Notes under the pieces: generated by a model
Seen by the model: only the letters and a program-made list of their open reading frames with translations
What the model was told of the DNA's origin: nothing
Databases searched by the model: none
Assembly (NCBI RefSeq): GCF_003634555.1
Contig: NZ_RBKS01000001.1
Coordinates: forward strand, 3,038,001 to 3,102,000
DNA: 64,000 nucleotides
Direction of reading: 5' to 3'
Source of the DNA: Frondihabitans australicus
GTDB taxonomy: Bacteria > Actinomycetota > Actinomycetes > Actinomycetales > Microbacteriaceae
In this document: piece by piece, positions 7,100-15,468 of the stretch
Numbering within the stretch: the first letter of the stretch is position 1
How the letters are laid out: every line of letters begins with the position of its first letter
Made by a program: the position numbers and the translations under genes

Positions 7100-8332
7100 G
7101 TGACGACCGCGACCGCTTCGCCGACCGAGACCCCGACGAGAGCCTGGGGCATGCTCGGCCTCGGCGTGCTCGCGCAGGCCTCGGGCACGGTGCTGGTGTC
7201 GACGCCGGCGTTCCTAATCCCGCTGCTGCACGTCGACCAGGGCGTGCCGCTGGCGCGGGCCGGCCTGCTCGCGTCGGCGCCGACGTTCGGCATGGTGCTG
7301 ATGCTCGTCGCCTGGGGCGCGATGGCCGACCGCTGGGGTGAGCGCTGGGTGATCGCGCTCGGCCTCGCCCTCACGACGGTCTTCGCCGGGCTGGCCATGA
7401 CGACGACGCACTTCGGTCTGCTGGCGGCGCTGTTCGTGCTCGGCGGGGCGTCGGCGGCGAGCACGAATGCGGCCAGCGGACGCGTCGTGGTGGGCTGGTT
7501 CCCGAAGAATCGCCGCGGGCTCGCCATGGGAATCCGGCAGATCTCGCAGCCGATCGGCGTCACGATCGCCGCGATCGCGATCCCTCCCTTGGCCTCGCGG
7601 TTCGGCATCGCCGGTGCTCTGGCGCTGCCCGTGGCGCTCAACCTCGTGCTCGCCGGGCTGTGCGCGCTGTTCATCGTGAACCCGCCGCGGCCGTCGGCCC
7701 CGCACGGCGAGCGGCAGGCCCCGGGCGCAGGAGCCGCGAGCACACCCGCCCACCCGAACCCCTACCGCCGCAGCTGGTTCCTCGCCCGAATCCACGCGGT
7801 GTCGGTGTTGCTCGTGATCCCGCAGTTCACCCTCTCGACGTTCGGCCTGGTCTGGCTGATCTCGGGCTACGGCTGGTCCGCCGGGGCGGCGGGCGCCGTG
7901 ATCGCCGGGTCGCAGTTCGTCGGAGCGATGGGCCGGATCGTGATCGGATCGACCAGCGACCGGTTCGACAGCCGTGTCGGGCTCCTGCGTCTCGTCGCCG
8001 TGGCCGGGGCGGTCTGCATGGGCGTTCTCGGTCTGCTCGCCGACACGCCCTGGTCGGGTGCGGCCGCCGCCGCGTTCATCGTGGCTACGACGATCAGCGT
8101 GGCCGACAACGGGCTGGCGTTCACGTCGGTCGCCGAGGCGGCGGGCACGCGCTGGTCGGGTCGCGCGCTCGGAATCCAGAACACGGGACAGTTCGTCGCC
8201 GCCTCGGCGGTCGGGCCCGGCGTCGGCGCCCTGATCGCCGCGGTCGGCTACCCGCTGTCGTTCGCGCTCGTGGCACTCACGCCCGTGCTCGCGATTCCGC
8301 TCGTGCCGCGGCGCGACGTCGTCGACGAGTGA
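7100..8332 (+). CDS. MFS transporter
   Basis: This 410-residue protein has about twelve hydrophobic segments. The MFS loop 2-3 signature (GAMADRWGERW) lies near residue 75, and a related SDRFDSRVG motif lies in the second half. The GTG start at 7100 is preferred because AGGA lies 5 bp upstream; an in-frame ATG at 7049 would place the leader inside the presumed operator. It is divergent from a GntR-family regulator. The substrate cannot be read from the sequence. A carboxylate or related small anion would be typical of FCD-controlled MFS genes, but this is inference. Confidence 0.82.
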   Translation: MTTATASPTETPTRAWGMLGLGVLAQASGTVLVSTPAFLIPLLHVDQGVPLARAGLLASAPTFGMVLMLVAWGAMADRWGERWVIALGLALTTVFAGLAMTTTHFGLLAALFVLGGASAASTNAASGRVVVGWFPKNRRGLAMGIRQISQPIGVTIAAIAIPPLASRFGIAGALALPVALNLVLAGLCALFIVNPPRPSAPHGERQAPGAGAASTPAHPNPYRRSWFLARIHAVSVLLVIPQFTLSTFGLVWLISGYGWSAGAAGAVIAGSQFVGAMGRIVIGSTSDRFDSRVGLLRLVAVAGAVCMGVLGLLADTPWSGAAAAAFIVATTISVADNGLAFTSVAEAAGTRWSGRALGIQNTGQFVAASAVGPGVGALIAAVGYPLSFALVALTPVLAIPLVPRRDVVDE

Positions 8333-8399
8333 CTCGTGTTGCCCGATTCCATCCGGCTCACCCGAAGGCGCGCACGAGATCGCATGGAACTCCGCGGCG

Positions 8400-9512
8400 T
8401 CAGACGCGAGCCCCGGTCGAAGCGTCTGGTTCGTCGCGCACCAGAAGCTCCAGGAATCGACCGTTCACGAACAGCCGGTCACGCCCTCGCCGCACGTCGG
8501 TCAAGACGCCCGCCTCCACCAGTGCGTTCAGCCACCCAGTGGCGGTCGGGCGAGAGACACCGCACCGTTCGACGACTGTGCCGATGCGGCAGTAGGGCTG
8601 CTCGAAGAGCAGGGCGAGGAGGTCGGCGTTGACGCCGCCACGGATGGTGGCACGGATCGTCTCGTGCAACTCGACCTGCAGATCGCGGATGCTGTCGATC
8701 TTTCGCAGGGTCGAGATCGCGGTCTGACGTGTTGCTTCCAACATGAACAGAACCCACTCGATCCATGCTCCGCCCGAAGTGACCCGCCCCAAGAGCGCGT
8801 AGTAGGTCGCCTTGTGGCGAATGATATACCGCGACAGATAGAGGATCGGCTGCGCGAGTAACCCTGCCTCTACGAGCATCAAGATGTTGAGGATCCTCCC
8901 CGTGCGCCCGTTGCCATCGTCGAACGGATGGATGGCCTCGAACTGATAGTGGGCAATCGCCATCCGCACCAGCGGGTCGAGATCATCGTCGGAGTGGATG
9001 AAGGACTCCCAGTTGGCGAGCTTCTCGAGCAGGAGGGCCTCCCCTGCCGGTGGCGTGTACACGGCCTCCTGCGTCGTCGGATTGCCGATGAACGTGCCCG
9101 GGTTCTTGCGGACATGCATGTCACGAGACTTGATGGTCGAGCAGACGCGGACAGCCGTCGACGCCGTGAGTGGCCGCTCCGCAACGGTGACGAACCCGTC
9201 GCGCAGGGCCGTCCGGTAGCGCAGCGCCTCGCGCGTTGCCGGATCTGACGCGCGGGCCTCGTCGGCGGCGAATCTGAACAGTTCGTCGGTGGTCGTGACG
9301 ATGTTCTCGATCTCCGAGCTGGCCTGCGCCTCGAGGAGAGGGATGGCGTTGATCAGGACGGTGGGGTTGGGCATCCCCGCTGCCGCCCGATCCAGAGCCG
9401 CCAGCGCCGCCCGCGCTTCGATGGTGGCTTTCAGGACGTCTCGTGTCTCCACGTCGAAGCGGGGCGGAAGGTCAGGCAGGTCGTTGAAGGGAACGCCCGG
9501 ATTCCAAGACAT
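8400..9512 (-). CDS. Fic family protein with N-terminal inhibitory helix and winged-helix tail
   Basis: This 370-residue protein carries the complete Fic motif HPFDDGNGRTGR at residues 195-206, with all residues needed for AMP transfer to target hydroxyls. An SSEIEN motif (65-70) fits the (S/T)xxxE(G/N) inhibitory helix of class II Fic proteins, in which Glu blocks productive ATP binding. The C-terminal about 70 residues look like a winged helix (CRIGTVVERCGVSRPTATGW). No small antitoxin gene is adjacent, consistent with in-cis inhibition. Target unknown. Confidence 0.9.
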   Translation of the reverse strand: MSWNPGVPFNDLPDLPPRFDVETRDVLKATIEARAALAALDRAAAGMPNPTVLINAIPLLEAQASSEIENIVTTTDELFRFAADEARASDPATREALRYRTALRDGFVTVAERPLTASTAVRVCSTIKSRDMHVRKNPGTFIGNPTTQEAVYTPPAGEALLLEKLANWESFIHSDDDLDPLVRMAIAHYQFEAIHPFDDGNGRTGRILNILMLVEAGLLAQPILYLSRYIIRHKATYYALLGRVTSGGAWIEWVLFMLEATRQTAISTLRKIDSIRDLQVELHETIRATIRGGVNADLLALLFEQPYCRIGTVVERCGVSRPTATGWLNALVEAGVLTDVRRGRDRLFVNGRFLELLVRDEPDASTGARV

Positions 9513-9591
9513 TCCGCGATTGTAGTAGATCTGTCAAAAAACACGCCATTTTTTTACATGTATCGCAAACCCGGCAAAATCGTTGACACGT

Positions 9592-10470
9592 TCAGCGACT
9601 CGCGGTGCGAACGGAATCGGCGAGGCGCGCAAGCGCCGCAGCGGAAGACGACCCCGGCTCCGCCGTGTACGCGAACACGTGCACACCCGCCTCGCCCGCG
9701 ACCTCGAGCTGCTCGTATCGCAGCGTCAGGTCGCCGACGATCGGGTGATGCAGCGACTTCTCGACGTCGCGATGGAAGCGCACGTCGTGCGACGCCCACA
9801 CCGCGGCGAACTCCGGCGAGCGCGTGGTGAGCTCGCCCACGAGCGACGCGATGCCGGGGTCGAACGGATCGCGGCCGGCGTGCCCGCGGAGGGCCGCCGC
9901 GCACTCGCGGGCCATGCGAGGCCAGTCGAGGTAGAACTCGCGTGCGGCCGAGTCGAGGTAGGTGAAGCGAGCGACGTTCGGGAAGGCAGGGCCTCCGGAT
10001 CCTGCGCCCTCGAACAACGGGGCGAACAGGGCTCGCCCCAGGGCGTTGGCGTGCAGGACGTCCTGGCGGCTGTTCACGGCGAGCGCGGCGGCGCCCGTCA
10101 TCGCGTCGAGCAGCCAGACGACACCCGGGCGGAGCAGCGACGGCGAGCGCGCCGGAGACCGCCGAGGCAGACCCTGAGTCGCCGCAGCAGCCCGGGCGAG
10201 GTCGTGCAGGTGCTCGCGCTCGGCGTCGTCGAGGCGGAGCGCGCCCGCCAGCGCGACGAGCACCCCCTCCGAGACTCCGGCGAGCGCGCCGCGCTCGATG
10301 CGGGCGTAGTACTCGACGCTCACGCCGGCGAGGGTCGCGACCTCCTCGCGGCGCAGGCCCTGGACCTGCCGAGGCCCGAACGAGCGCAGGCCGACGTCAC
10401 TCGGGCTGATCCGGCCCCGTCGCGACGTGAGGAAGTCGCGGATCTCGTCTCGCACGCTGTCGGCGTCCAC
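9592..10470 (-). CDS. Helix-turn-helix regulator with MmyB-like ligand domain
   Basis: This 292-residue protein has an XRE-type HTH (about residues 8-75; LRREEVATLAGVSVEYYARIERG) followed by an MmyB-type C-terminal domain (NALGRALFAP, ARFTYLD, FYLDW, SPEFAAVWASHDV). The GTG start at 10470 fits the family N-terminus; a longer frame to 11067 would run through the divergent cupin gene. Members of this family usually control an adjacent oxidoreductase or cupin gene, and here the divergent cupin gene at 10612 is the evident candidate. Confidence 0.85.
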   Translation of the reverse strand: MDADSVRDEIRDFLTSRRGRISPSDVGLRSFGPRQVQGLRREEVATLAGVSVEYYARIERGALAGVSEGVLVALAGALRLDDAEREHLHDLARAAAATQGLPRRSPARSPSLLRPGVVWLLDAMTGAAALAVNSRQDVLHANALGRALFAPLFEGAGSGGPAFPNVARFTYLDSAAREFYLDWPRMARECAAALRGHAGRDPFDPGIASLVGELTTRSPEFAAVWASHDVRFHRDVEKSLHHPIVGDLTLRYEQLEVAGEAGVHVFAYTAEPGSSSAAALARLADSVRTASR

Positions 10471-10611
10471 GGCTGCGACGCTACCGCGCGGCCGCAGCGA
10501 CGGGGGTGCCCTGCGAGTACGTGCCCCCGGCGGGCCTCGTCGCGCAGACACCGCGGTGCTGTGCTGACGTCTGCGACCGACCGGCCGTGCACACCGAGCG
10601 AGGAGACCACC

Positions 10612-11013
10612 ATGACCACCACCCCCATCGACCAGCCCACGATGCAGGCCGGCCCGAGCGACTGGTTCGACGGCGTCGTGCACATCGACGTCGTCGGCAC
10701 TCCCGGCCCGGCGAGCCGCGTGATGGCCGGCCTCGTGCACTTCGCCCCGGCAGCGCGCACCGCCTGGCACACGCACCCGAACGGCCAGACCCTCTATGTC
10801 ACCGAGGGCGTGAGCGTCGTCCAGGTCGAGGGCGAGAGGGCGCAGGAGCTCCGCGCAGGCGACCGCGTGGTGATCCCCGCCGGCGCGAACCACTGGCACG
10901 GGGCGGCTCCCGCACGTCTGACCACCCAGCTCGCGTATCAGGAGGCCGACGCCGCCGGGGAGCACACGACCTGGGGCCGGCCGGTGACGGACGAGGAGTA
11001 CGCCGCGCGCTGA
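10612..11013 (+). CDS. Cupin domain protein
   Basis: This 133-residue single-domain cupin has motif 1 (WHTHPNGQTLYVTEG) with two His and a downstream motif 2 (IPAGANHWHG) with His. Together they form the metal-binding site. The start is set by GAGGAGA just upstream of the ATG. It is divergent from an MmyB-type regulator. Enzymatic activity (dioxygenase, isomerase or quercetinase-like) cannot be fixed from sequence alone. Confidence 0.85.
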   Translation: MTTTPIDQPTMQAGPSDWFDGVVHIDVVGTPGPASRVMAGLVHFAPAARTAWHTHPNGQTLYVTEGVSVVQVEGERAQELRAGDRVVIPAGANHWHGAAPARLTTQLAYQEADAAGEHTTWGRPVTDEEYAAR

Positions 11014-11020
11014 CGCGCAG

Positions 11021-11062
11021 GCGGCCCGTGCGAGGATGAGCGGAGCGTGCGGCACGGGCCGC
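11021..11062 (+). terminator. Hairpin between the cupin and hypothetical genes
   Basis: An 11-bp perfect stem (GCGGCCCGTGC 11021-11031 with 11052-11062) encloses a 20-nt loop. It begins 7 bp after the cupin stop and ends before the SD of the next gene. It may be a terminator or an mRNA-processing hairpin; the large loop makes it an untypical terminator. Confidence 0.4.
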
Positions 11063-11079
11063 GCCACGAAGGGACGACG

Positions 11080-11520
11080 ATGACCGAGGCCGCCTACTCA
11101 CCAGAACTCCAGGCGATGATCGACCGCGCCGGCGCGCTCACCGCCGAGGAGGCCGAGACGCTGGGGCGCCTCTGGAAGAGCGACGAGGGCATCGTCCTGT
11201 CGTCGCCGTCGGTCGGCATGGGCATCCAGGGCGGCGTCGACCTTCCCGTCATCACCAATGAGGACCTCATCGGCGCCTGGGAGCGCGCCCTCGACGCCGC
11301 CGGCAAGGCGGGTCGCGTCGACGAGATCGAGGCGGCTCGCGAGGCCGGCCGTGTCGTCGTCCAGGATCTCCGGCACTCGCACGACGACGCCTACGCGAAG
11401 GACGGCGCCGAGGAGGCCGTGCGCTCGGCCGTGCTCGCGACGGGCGTGCGCGATCTCGTCACGGACGACGACTACCGGCTTCTCACCGCGGCCTGGGCGA
11501 AGGTCGTCGACCCCGCCTGA
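11080..11520 (+). CDS. Hypothetical protein, soluble, helical
   Basis: This 146-residue acidic protein has no signal peptide or membrane helix. Charged helices (ALTAEEAETLGRLWKSDE, GAEEAVRSAVLATGVRDL) suggest an all-alpha fold. The ATG at 11080 follows GAAGGGACGACG. Its family is not recognised. It lies after the cupin gene in the same direction, separated by a hairpin, so cotranscription is uncertain. Confidence 0.7.
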   Translation: MTEAAYSPELQAMIDRAGALTAEEAETLGRLWKSDEGIVLSSPSVGMGIQGGVDLPVITNEDLIGAWERALDAAGKAGRVDEIEAAREAGRVVVQDLRHSHDDAYAKDGAEEAVRSAVLATGVRDLVTDDDYRLLTAAWAKVVDPA

Positions 11521-11558
11521 CCAGCGCCCGCGCGCGCGACGCGCAGGCCCAGCGGTGG

Positions 11559-12431
11559 TTACGCGGTCAACGCCGCCGACCCCTGCAGGCGTTCGGCGGT
11601 CGCCCGGAGCCGCGCGACGTCCGGCGTGAGTCGGCCCTCGGGCCACGCGAACACCGTCGTGGCGAGCGGCGCGTCGAGCACCGGGACGGCCACGTGCTCC
11701 GGCCACTGCCAGGCGCGACTCGACCGCGGGATCACGAGCAGCGTCTTGCCGAGCGCCACCAGCTGAGCGAGTTGCGACTGCGAGCGCACCTCAGGGCCCG
11801 GCCCGTCGGGGTAGCCGCCGCCGACCAGGGGCCAGCGGGCGATCGGCAGGTCGGGCACGTGCTGCACCTCGGCGAGCGTGAGCGACGTGCGGGAGGCCAG
11901 CGGGTGCGAGGCCGGGACGATCGCGACCTGGGCCTCGGAGTCGAGGTCGACCCCGTCGCATCCTGCGAAGTCGTCGAAGGGCCGGTGCATGATCGCGGCG
12001 TCCGCGCTGCCGTCGAGGAGGAGGCCCTGCTGCTCGCCGATCTCGCAGAGCAACACCTCGATCGGGGTGGCGCCGGCATCGGCGGCGTTCGCATCGAGGA
12101 GGGCCTGCAGGAACTCGTGCGACGACCCCGCCTTCGTGGCGAGCACGAGCTGCCGCGTGGGTGCACCCGCACGCTGTGCCCTGCGCCCCGCGGCGCCGAC
12201 GGCCGCGAGCGCCGGTCGCGCATCGCGCAGGAGCACCTCGCCCGCCGCCGTCAGGCTCACGCTGCGCCGGTCGCGCTCGAGCAGCGCCACGCCCAGTCGC
12301 CGCTCGATCTGCTGGATCGCGCGCGACAGGGCCGGCTGCGCGATGCCGAGGTCGTCGGCCGCCCGCCCGAAGTGCAGGCGCTCGGCGACGGCGACGAAGT
12401 AGCGCAGCTCACGGGTCTCGAGGTCGTCCAC
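11559..12431 (-). CDS. LysR family transcriptional regulator
   Basis: This 290-residue protein has an N-terminal LysR HTH (LRYFVAVAERLHFGRAADDLGIAQPALSRAIQ) and a periplasmic-binding-like effector domain. It is divergent from the SDR gene at 12534, with a perfect inverted repeat between them. By family habit it probably activates or represses that SDR in response to a small ligand and represses itself. Confidence 0.9.
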   Translation of the reverse strand: MDDLETRELRYFVAVAERLHFGRAADDLGIAQPALSRAIQQIERRLGVALLERDRRSVSLTAAGEVLLRDARPALAAVGAAGRRAQRAGAPTRQLVLATKAGSSHEFLQALLDANAADAGATPIEVLLCEIGEQQGLLLDGSADAAIMHRPFDDFAGCDGVDLDSEAQVAIVPASHPLASRTSLTLAEVQHVPDLPIARWPLVGGGYPDGPGPEVRSQSQLAQLVALGKTLLVIPRSSRAWQWPEHVAVPVLDAPLATTVFAWPEGRLTPDVARLRATAERLQGSAALTA

Positions 12432-12458
12432 GGCGCGAGTCTACGTCCGCCCAGCCCG

Positions 12459-12479
12459 GTGATGCCTCGGCGGCATCAC
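12459..12479. promoter_or_regulatory. LysR-type operator between the regulator and SDR genes
   Basis: Perfect 8-bp arms GTGATGCC (12459-12466) and GGCATCAC (12472-12479) are separated by 5 bp. They lie 28 bp from the LysR start and 55 bp from the SDR start. The TGA-N-TCA arrangement fits a LysR box. Confidence 0.6.
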
Positions 12480-12533
12480 AGGGTGCCCGATCGGCCTTGG
12501 ACGGCACGGCACCGGCGGGCCGACGATGAGGCC

Positions 12534-13292
12534 ATGACAGATCAGCAGAGCACAGAGTCCGGCACCGCAGAGACGACCCCCACGACCGCCCTCGTGACCG
12601 GCGCGAACAAGGGGATCGGCTTCGCCATCGCCGAGGGCCTCGGTCGGCAGGGCCTTCGCGTGATCCTGGGCGCCCGCAATGACGCCTCGCGCGACGAGGC
12701 CGTGGCGACGCTGCGATCAGAGGGCATCGATGCGCACGGCGTCGCCCTCGACGTGACCGACGACGAGAGCGTCGCGGCTGCTGCCGCCGCGCTCGAGGCG
12801 GACTTCGGAACCCTCGACGTGCTGGTGAACAACGCCGGCATCTCCGGCCCGTTCGACCCGGTGACCTGGCAGCAGGATCCGACGGACCTCTCGCTCGACA
12901 CCCTCCGAGACGTCGTCGACGTCAACGTGTACGGCGTGATCCGCGTCACCAACGCGATGCTGCCGCTCCTGCGCAGGTCGAAGGCGCCCAGGATCGTGAA
13001 CGCCTCGAGCAGCATGGGCTCGCTCGGCCGGCAGCCGGGCCCGATCATGGCCGCTTACTCGCCCTCGAAGACCTTCCTCAACGGCGTGACCGTGCAGTAC
13101 GCGCGAGCGTTCGCGGACACCCCGATCATCGTCAACGCCGCCTGCCCGGGCCTCGTCGCGACCGACTTCAACGGCTTCGCCGGTGATCGGACGCCCGCGA
13201 TGGGCGCCGCCACGGCGATCCGGCTCGCGACGCTGCCGGACGACGGCCCTCGTGGCGGCTTCTTCGACGACGGCGGTGTCGTGCCGTGGTGA
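12534..13292 (+). CDS. SDR family oxidoreductase (carbonyl reductase-like)
   Basis: This 252-residue classical short-chain dehydrogenase has the nucleotide motif TGANKGIG (about residues 22-29), NNAG (about 99-102), the catalytic Ser in NASSSMGS, and YSPSK with the catalytic Tyr and Lys. The arrangement resembles plant-type carbonyl reductases, including NVYGVIRVTNAMLPLL. The start ATG at 12534 is preceded by GATGAGG. It is divergent from the LysR regulator; the substrate is unknown. Confidence 0.88.
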   Translation: MTDQQSTESGTAETTPTTALVTGANKGIGFAIAEGLGRQGLRVILGARNDASRDEAVATLRSEGIDAHGVALDVTDDESVAAAAAALEADFGTLDVLVNNAGISGPFDPVTWQQDPTDLSLDTLRDVVDVNVYGVIRVTNAMLPLLRRSKAPRIVNASSSMGSLGRQPGPIMAAYSPSKTFLNGVTVQYARAFADTPIIVNAACPGLVATDFNGFAGDRTPAMGAATAIRLATLPDDGPRGGFFDDGGVVPW

Positions 13293-13420
13293 CTCCGGCT
13301 CGGACCGTCGGCACGTGCTCGTTTTGCGCAGTGTGTAACGAACAGGTCACGAAGGGAGCAAGCTGAGCAAGCGTCAGCAGGGGGACGCGAGTCCGTAACG
13401 GTTTCACTGAGGAGATCAAC

Positions 13421-13891
13421 ATGTCCGCACCGTCCAGCACCGGTATCCCGCGCTACGTGAACATCGCGTACTGGCTGTTCCTGCTCGTCGCCCTGGTTCA
13501 CCTGGTCACGTTGATCGTGTCGGTCGTCACGCTGAACTCGTCGAGCGTGAAGTCGCAGCTGAGCGGCTCCGGGGTCTCGTCGTCCACCGCTAATGCGGCG
13601 GTCGGAGCCGGCATCGCCCTCGCCGTGGTGAGCGGCATCATCTTCCTCGTCGCGTTCATCCTGTTCGACGTTTTCATGCGCCGCGGCGCGAACTGGGCGC
13701 GCATCGTGCTGCTCATCCTCACTGTCCTGTCGCTGACCGGCATTGCCGGTGCGTACGGGCTCGGGGCGCTGAGCGTCGCCGCCGCCGTGGTCGCGACGAT
13801 CCTCATGTTCCTGCGCCCGTCGAGCGAGTACTTCCGCGCGGTCAAGGCCTCGAAGATGGGCGGCCAGGCGCCGCTGCCTCCCCAGGTCTGA
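13421..13891 (+). CDS. Four-helix membrane protein
   Basis: This 156-residue protein has hydrophobic segments at about residues 14-37, 60-85, 92-112 and 115-130. A Ser-rich extracytoplasmic loop (SSSVKSQLSGSGVSSS) separates the first two. It starts at an ATG preceded by GAGGAG. It is a single gene between two oxidoreductase genes. No function is assigned. Confidence 0.8.
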   Translation: MSAPSSTGIPRYVNIAYWLFLLVALVHLVTLIVSVVTLNSSSVKSQLSGSGVSSSTANAAVGAGIALAVVSGIIFLVAFILFDVFMRRGANWARIVLLILTVLSLTGIAGAYGLGALSVAAAVVATILMFLRPSSEYFRAVKASKMGGQAPLPPQV

Positions 13892-13925
13892 CCTCCGCAA
13901 CCTGTACGACCGCCGCGCCGCTCGA

Positions 13926-14693
13926 CTACCAGTCGAGCGGCGCGGCGACGAACGGGGCGTCCTCGGGAGCCAGCTTCCGTGCGCGCAGCTGCGCGGTGGC
14001 GGCCTCTCCGACGGGCACGCGGAACGGCACGTGGTCGGCTTCGAGGGCGTCCGCTACGACCGTCGCGAACTCCTCGACCGTCACCGGGGTGGTCCGGAAG
14101 CCGCCGACCTGCCCGAGCAGCGGGAAGTACGGATCGTCCTCGTCGAGGAACACGCTCGCACGCTCGCTGCCGCCCGACGACACCGCACCCGGCTGGAACA
14201 CCTGCACGTCGACCCCGAAGTGGCGCGTCTCGATGGCGAGGCCTTCCGCGATGGCCTCCAGGGCCCACTTCGACGCCGAGTAGGGGCCGATCAGGGGCAT
14301 GGCGATGCGACCCTGCACGCTCGAGACGAACACGAGCCGACCTGAGCCGCGCTCCCGCATCTGAGGGAGGACCGCCTGCGCGACGCGGAGCGCGCCGAAG
14401 GTGTTCAGCTCGAACAGGCGAGCGACCTCGGTCAGCGGAACCGTCTCGAGCGGCGCCCGGACAGTCGCGCCGGCGTTGCTGATGAGCACGTCGACCGGCC
14501 CGGCCTCGGCGAACGCCCGGTTCACGCTCGCAGGATCGGTGACGTCGAGCTGCACCCGTAGCTCGGCCGGCACCCCCTCGAGCGCCGAGACGTCGCGCGC
14601 CGTCGCGACGACATCGTGGCCGCGCCGGCTCAGCTCCTCGGCGAGCCCGCGCCCGATTCCGCGCGATGCTCCGGTGATCAGAATTCGAGACAT
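13926..14693 (-). CDS. SDR family oxidoreductase
   Basis: This 255-residue classical SDR has TGASRGIG (about residues 7-14), SNAG, FVSSVQG and YSASK with intact Ser, Tyr and Lys. The ATG at 14693 is chosen because GAGGAGGG lies just upstream; the longer frame to 14732 would read through the operator-like repeat at 14713. It lies downstream of a TetR gene on the same strand. Substrate unknown. Confidence 0.88.
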   Translation of the reverse strand: MSRILITGASRGIGRGLAEELSRRGHDVVATARDVSALEGVPAELRVQLDVTDPASVNRAFAEAGPVDVLISNAGATVRAPLETVPLTEVARLFELNTFGALRVAQAVLPQMRERGSGRLVFVSSVQGRIAMPLIGPYSASKWALEAIAEGLAIETRHFGVDVQVFQPGAVSSGGSERASVFLDEDDPYFPLLGQVGGFRTTPVTVEEFATVVADALEADHVPFRVPVGEAATAQLRARKLAPEDAPFVAAPLDW

Positions 14694-14712
14694 GACGCCC
14701 TCCTCAGTTTTA

Positions 14713-14734
14713 CTATGTCTGTCACTATACATAG
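14713..14734. promoter_or_regulatory. Candidate TetR operator before the SDR gene
   Basis: Inverted repeat CTATGT (14713-14718)/ACATAG (14729-14734) lies between the TetR stop and the SDR start. A related TGTATGTC-N-GACAGA sequence occurs just upstream of the TetR gene (about 15356-15373). This suggests both promoters bind the same regulator. Confidence 0.4.
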
Positions 14735-14751
14735 CAAAGGGCGCTCTCGAA

Positions 14752-15336
14752 TCAGCGGACGCCGGAGAGGCCTCGCGCGTAGGCGACCAGGGAATCGCGG
14801 CTCGTCGTCCATGACGCGTCCGAGCGCAGTGCGCGCGACATGATCAGGGCACCCTCCGCCGCGGCCAGGACGGCATCGGCCAGCGACCGCGCCGACTGGC
14901 GCCCGAGGCCGTAGCTGACTAAGTGATGGCTGAGTCGGTCCGCCATCTCGGTGAAGCCTCGACGAGCCGTGTCCGTGACCTGTTCGTCGCCGTGCTCCCC
15001 TTCGGTGACCAGCGGCGCGATGCCGCATCCGCGCCCGAATCCGCTCTCGATCATGCCCGCCCGGCCCGCCTCCAGGTAGGCGGAGACGAGCTCGGCCGGC
15101 GTCGTGGCGGCTGCGGCGAGGCTGTCGATGATCTCGACCTGGGCGTGCGCGTGCGACTCCGCCGCTTCGATCACGAGCTGGTTCTTGCCGCCGGGGAAGT
15201 GGAAGTAGACGGATCCCCGCGGAGCGCCGCTGCGCTCCAGAACGTCGGAGACAGCGGTGGCCGTGACGCCCCGCTCGCGGATCAGCGCCTGCGCGGCATC
15301 GACCATCTTCTGCTTGGCGTCGCTGCGTCTGGGCAT
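14752..15336 (-). CDS. TetR/AcrR family transcriptional regulator
   Basis: This 194-residue protein has an N-terminal HTH (residues about 10-55; RERGVTATAVSDVLERSGAPRGSVYFHFPGGKNQLV). It ends in a C-terminal ligand-binding helical domain of the YxaF/LmrA type (ESGFGRGCGIAPLV). The ATG at 15336 follows GAGGAG with a 5-bp gap. It sits upstream of the SDR gene at 13926 on the same strand with operator-like repeats between them. Confidence 0.87.
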   Translation of the reverse strand: MPRRSDAKQKMVDAAQALIRERGVTATAVSDVLERSGAPRGSVYFHFPGGKNQLVIEAAESHAHAQVEIIDSLAAAATTPAELVSAYLEAGRAGMIESGFGRGCGIAPLVTEGEHGDEQVTDTARRGFTEMADRLSHHLVSYGLGRQSARSLADAVLAAAEGALIMSRALRSDASWTTSRDSLVAYARGLSGVR

Positions 15337-15405
15337 GTGGCTCCTCATTGCGATCTGTATGTCGCTAGACAGAGTAGCTCTCCGCGAGAGACGCAAACGA
15401 GGGTC

Positions 15406-15440
15406 TTGACAGAAAGTGAAGCTGGATTCACTCTTAACAT
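15406..15440 (+). promoter_or_regulatory. Promoter/operator before the SDR-TetR operon
   Basis: TTGACA (15406-15411) is a good -35. A GTGAA-N6-TTCAC palindrome (15416-15431) lies in the spacer region, where a bound repressor would block RNA polymerase. The -10 is not clear (TAACAT at 15435 is too far). The autorepressor would be the TetR protein encoded second in the operon. Confidence 0.45.
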
Positions 15441-15468
15441 GAATTTCGATTCAGCTTAGGAGAGAGAC

